Below, piece after piece: positions 63,391 through 64,000 of a stretch of DNA of 64,000 nucleotides (positions are counted from its first letter, which is position 1; each line of letters opens with the position of its first letter). Both the position numbers and the translations under genes were made by a program. Origin of the DNA: Paracoccus homiensis (lineage in GTDB: Bacteria > Pseudomonadota > Alphaproteobacteria > Rhodobacterales > Rhodobacteraceae); the NCBI RefSeq assembly GCF_900111675.1, contig NZ_FOHO01000002.1, positions 1-64,000 on the forward strand, in the 5' to 3' direction. The notes beneath the pieces are model-generated. The model saw only the letters and a list, made by a program, of their open reading frames with translations. It made no database searches and was not told the origin of the DNA.

Positions 63391-64000
63391 TTACCGCGCC
63401 GGATCCGGCTGGAAGGTCGAGAAATCGACCATCGTGCCCAGCACCTGCAGATAGGCGATCAGCGCATCCATCTCGGTCAGCTGTGCCTGCCGGTCGAAAT
63501 TGCGCTGTTGCGCGCCGGGATAGCGTTCCTCCATCCCCGAGGCGTCGGCATCCGGATCGGCCTGGGCACGGAAATCCTGGGCCGCGGCGGCGATCATGTC
63601 CTCGGAATAGGGCACGCCGACCAGCGCATCGGTTTCCAGACGCTGCCCGACATGATCGGCCCCGATCACGCGATCCAGCAGAAACCCGTATTTCGGCATG
63701 ATCGATTCAGGCACCACCGATTGGGGATCGCGCAGGTGGTCGATATGCCATTCGTCCGAATAGCGACCGCCCACGCGGGCAAGATCCGGCCCGGTCCGCT
63801 TTGAGCCCCATTGGAACGGATGGTCGTACATGGATTCGGCGGCAAGGCTGTAATGGCCATAGCGCTCGACCTCATCGCGCATCGGGCGGATCATCTGGCT
63901 GTGACAGACATAGCACCCCTCGCGGACATAGATGTCGCGCCCGGTCAGTTCCAGCGGGGTATAGGGGCGCACGCCCTCGACCTTTTCGATGGTGTTCTCA
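63391..64000 (-). CDS. ccoO: cbb3-type cytochrome c oxidase subunit II (5' end outside window)
   Basis: CcoO is the membrane-anchored monohaem subunit of the cbb3 oxidase. The haem motif CYVCH is visible shortly after the window edge, in [23 protein letters not shown], and an axial-Met segment SIMPKYGF lies further on. The reading frame is open to base 64000 ([12 protein letters not shown]), so a GTG at 63972 is an internal Val codon. The N-terminal membrane anchor and ccoN lie beyond the window. Confidence 0.95.
   Translation of the reverse strand, partial: ENTIEKVEGVRPYTPLELTGRDIYVREGCYVCHSQMIRPMRDEVERYGHYSLAAESMYDHPFQWGSKRTGPDLARVGGRYSDEWHIDHLRDPQSVVPESIMPKYGFLLDRVIGADHVGQRLETDALVGVPYSEDMIAAAAQDFRAQADPDADASGMEERYPGAQQRNFDRQAQLTEMDALIAYLQVLGTMVDFSTFQPDPAR

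Noticed and set aside
63391..63972. ccoO as a complete gene starting at GTG 63972
   Set aside because: The frame continues to the window edge with CcoO-like residues, and the membrane anchor would be missing.

Overview
The window is a high-GC, gene-dense alphaproteobacterial chromosome segment. Protein content and gene order point to Rhodobacteraceae, most likely Paracoccus or a close relative: a cbb3 oxidase ccoOQP block, a tolQRAB-pal-cpoB-tilS-ftsH cluster, a PhaAB-type fused Mrp antiporter subunit, DUF1523, an FtsH with a Rhodobacter-like N-terminus, and start codons such as GTG and TTG with strong Shine-Dalgarno sites. Nearly all of the window is core metabolism or housekeeping. I see no phage, insertion sequence, CRISPR array, rRNA or tRNA, and no gene-free stretch longer than about 300 bases.

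Layout. 1-1319: end of a succinyl-CoA:3-ketoacid CoA-transferase pair. 1398-11660: an unknown gene, then ybgC-tolQRAB-pal-cpoB (envelope constriction machine), tilS and ftsH. 11770-12944: chorismate mutase and folD. 12941-16045 (minus): ruvC-ruvA-htpX-ruvB, with a membrane protease gene inserted in the Holliday-junction operon. 16201-22215: a six-gene Mrp/Pha Na+(K+)/H+ antiporter. 22261-26345 (minus): an isochorismatase-like hydrolase and dnaE. 26441-31022: a BMP-type nucleoside ABC importer. 31306-40146: a peptide-type ABC importer with a fused two-domain ATPase gene and an M20 amidohydrolase on one strand, and two paralogous binding proteins plus two permeases on the other. 40285-45161 (minus): a bidomain ALDH16-like dehydrogenase, deoC, two small membrane proteins and a glycolipid-binding-family protein. 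45336-48825: an M20 deacylase and a large unrecognised membrane protein with a split alpha/beta-hydrolase fold. 48826-57428: a UvrD/PcrA helicase, UPF0173 hydrolase, aminopeptidase P, an atypical SDR, citrate synthase and glutamyl-tRNA synthetase. 57544-61969: comEC, two small genes (one TfoX-C-like) and miaB. 62158-64000 (minus): ccoP, ccoQ and part of ccoO.

The most interesting non-coding signals are these. (i) The miaB/ccoP gap is a chain of four hairpins, two of which present the same loop on different stems. (ii) A perfect alphaproteobacterial SOS box lies upstream of the UvrD-type helicase. (iii) A family of GC-rich intergenic repeats occurs only between convergent genes. (iv) A dyad lies in the divergent control region of the peptide importer.

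All functional calls rest on reading motifs in the translated sequence. No database search was possible.
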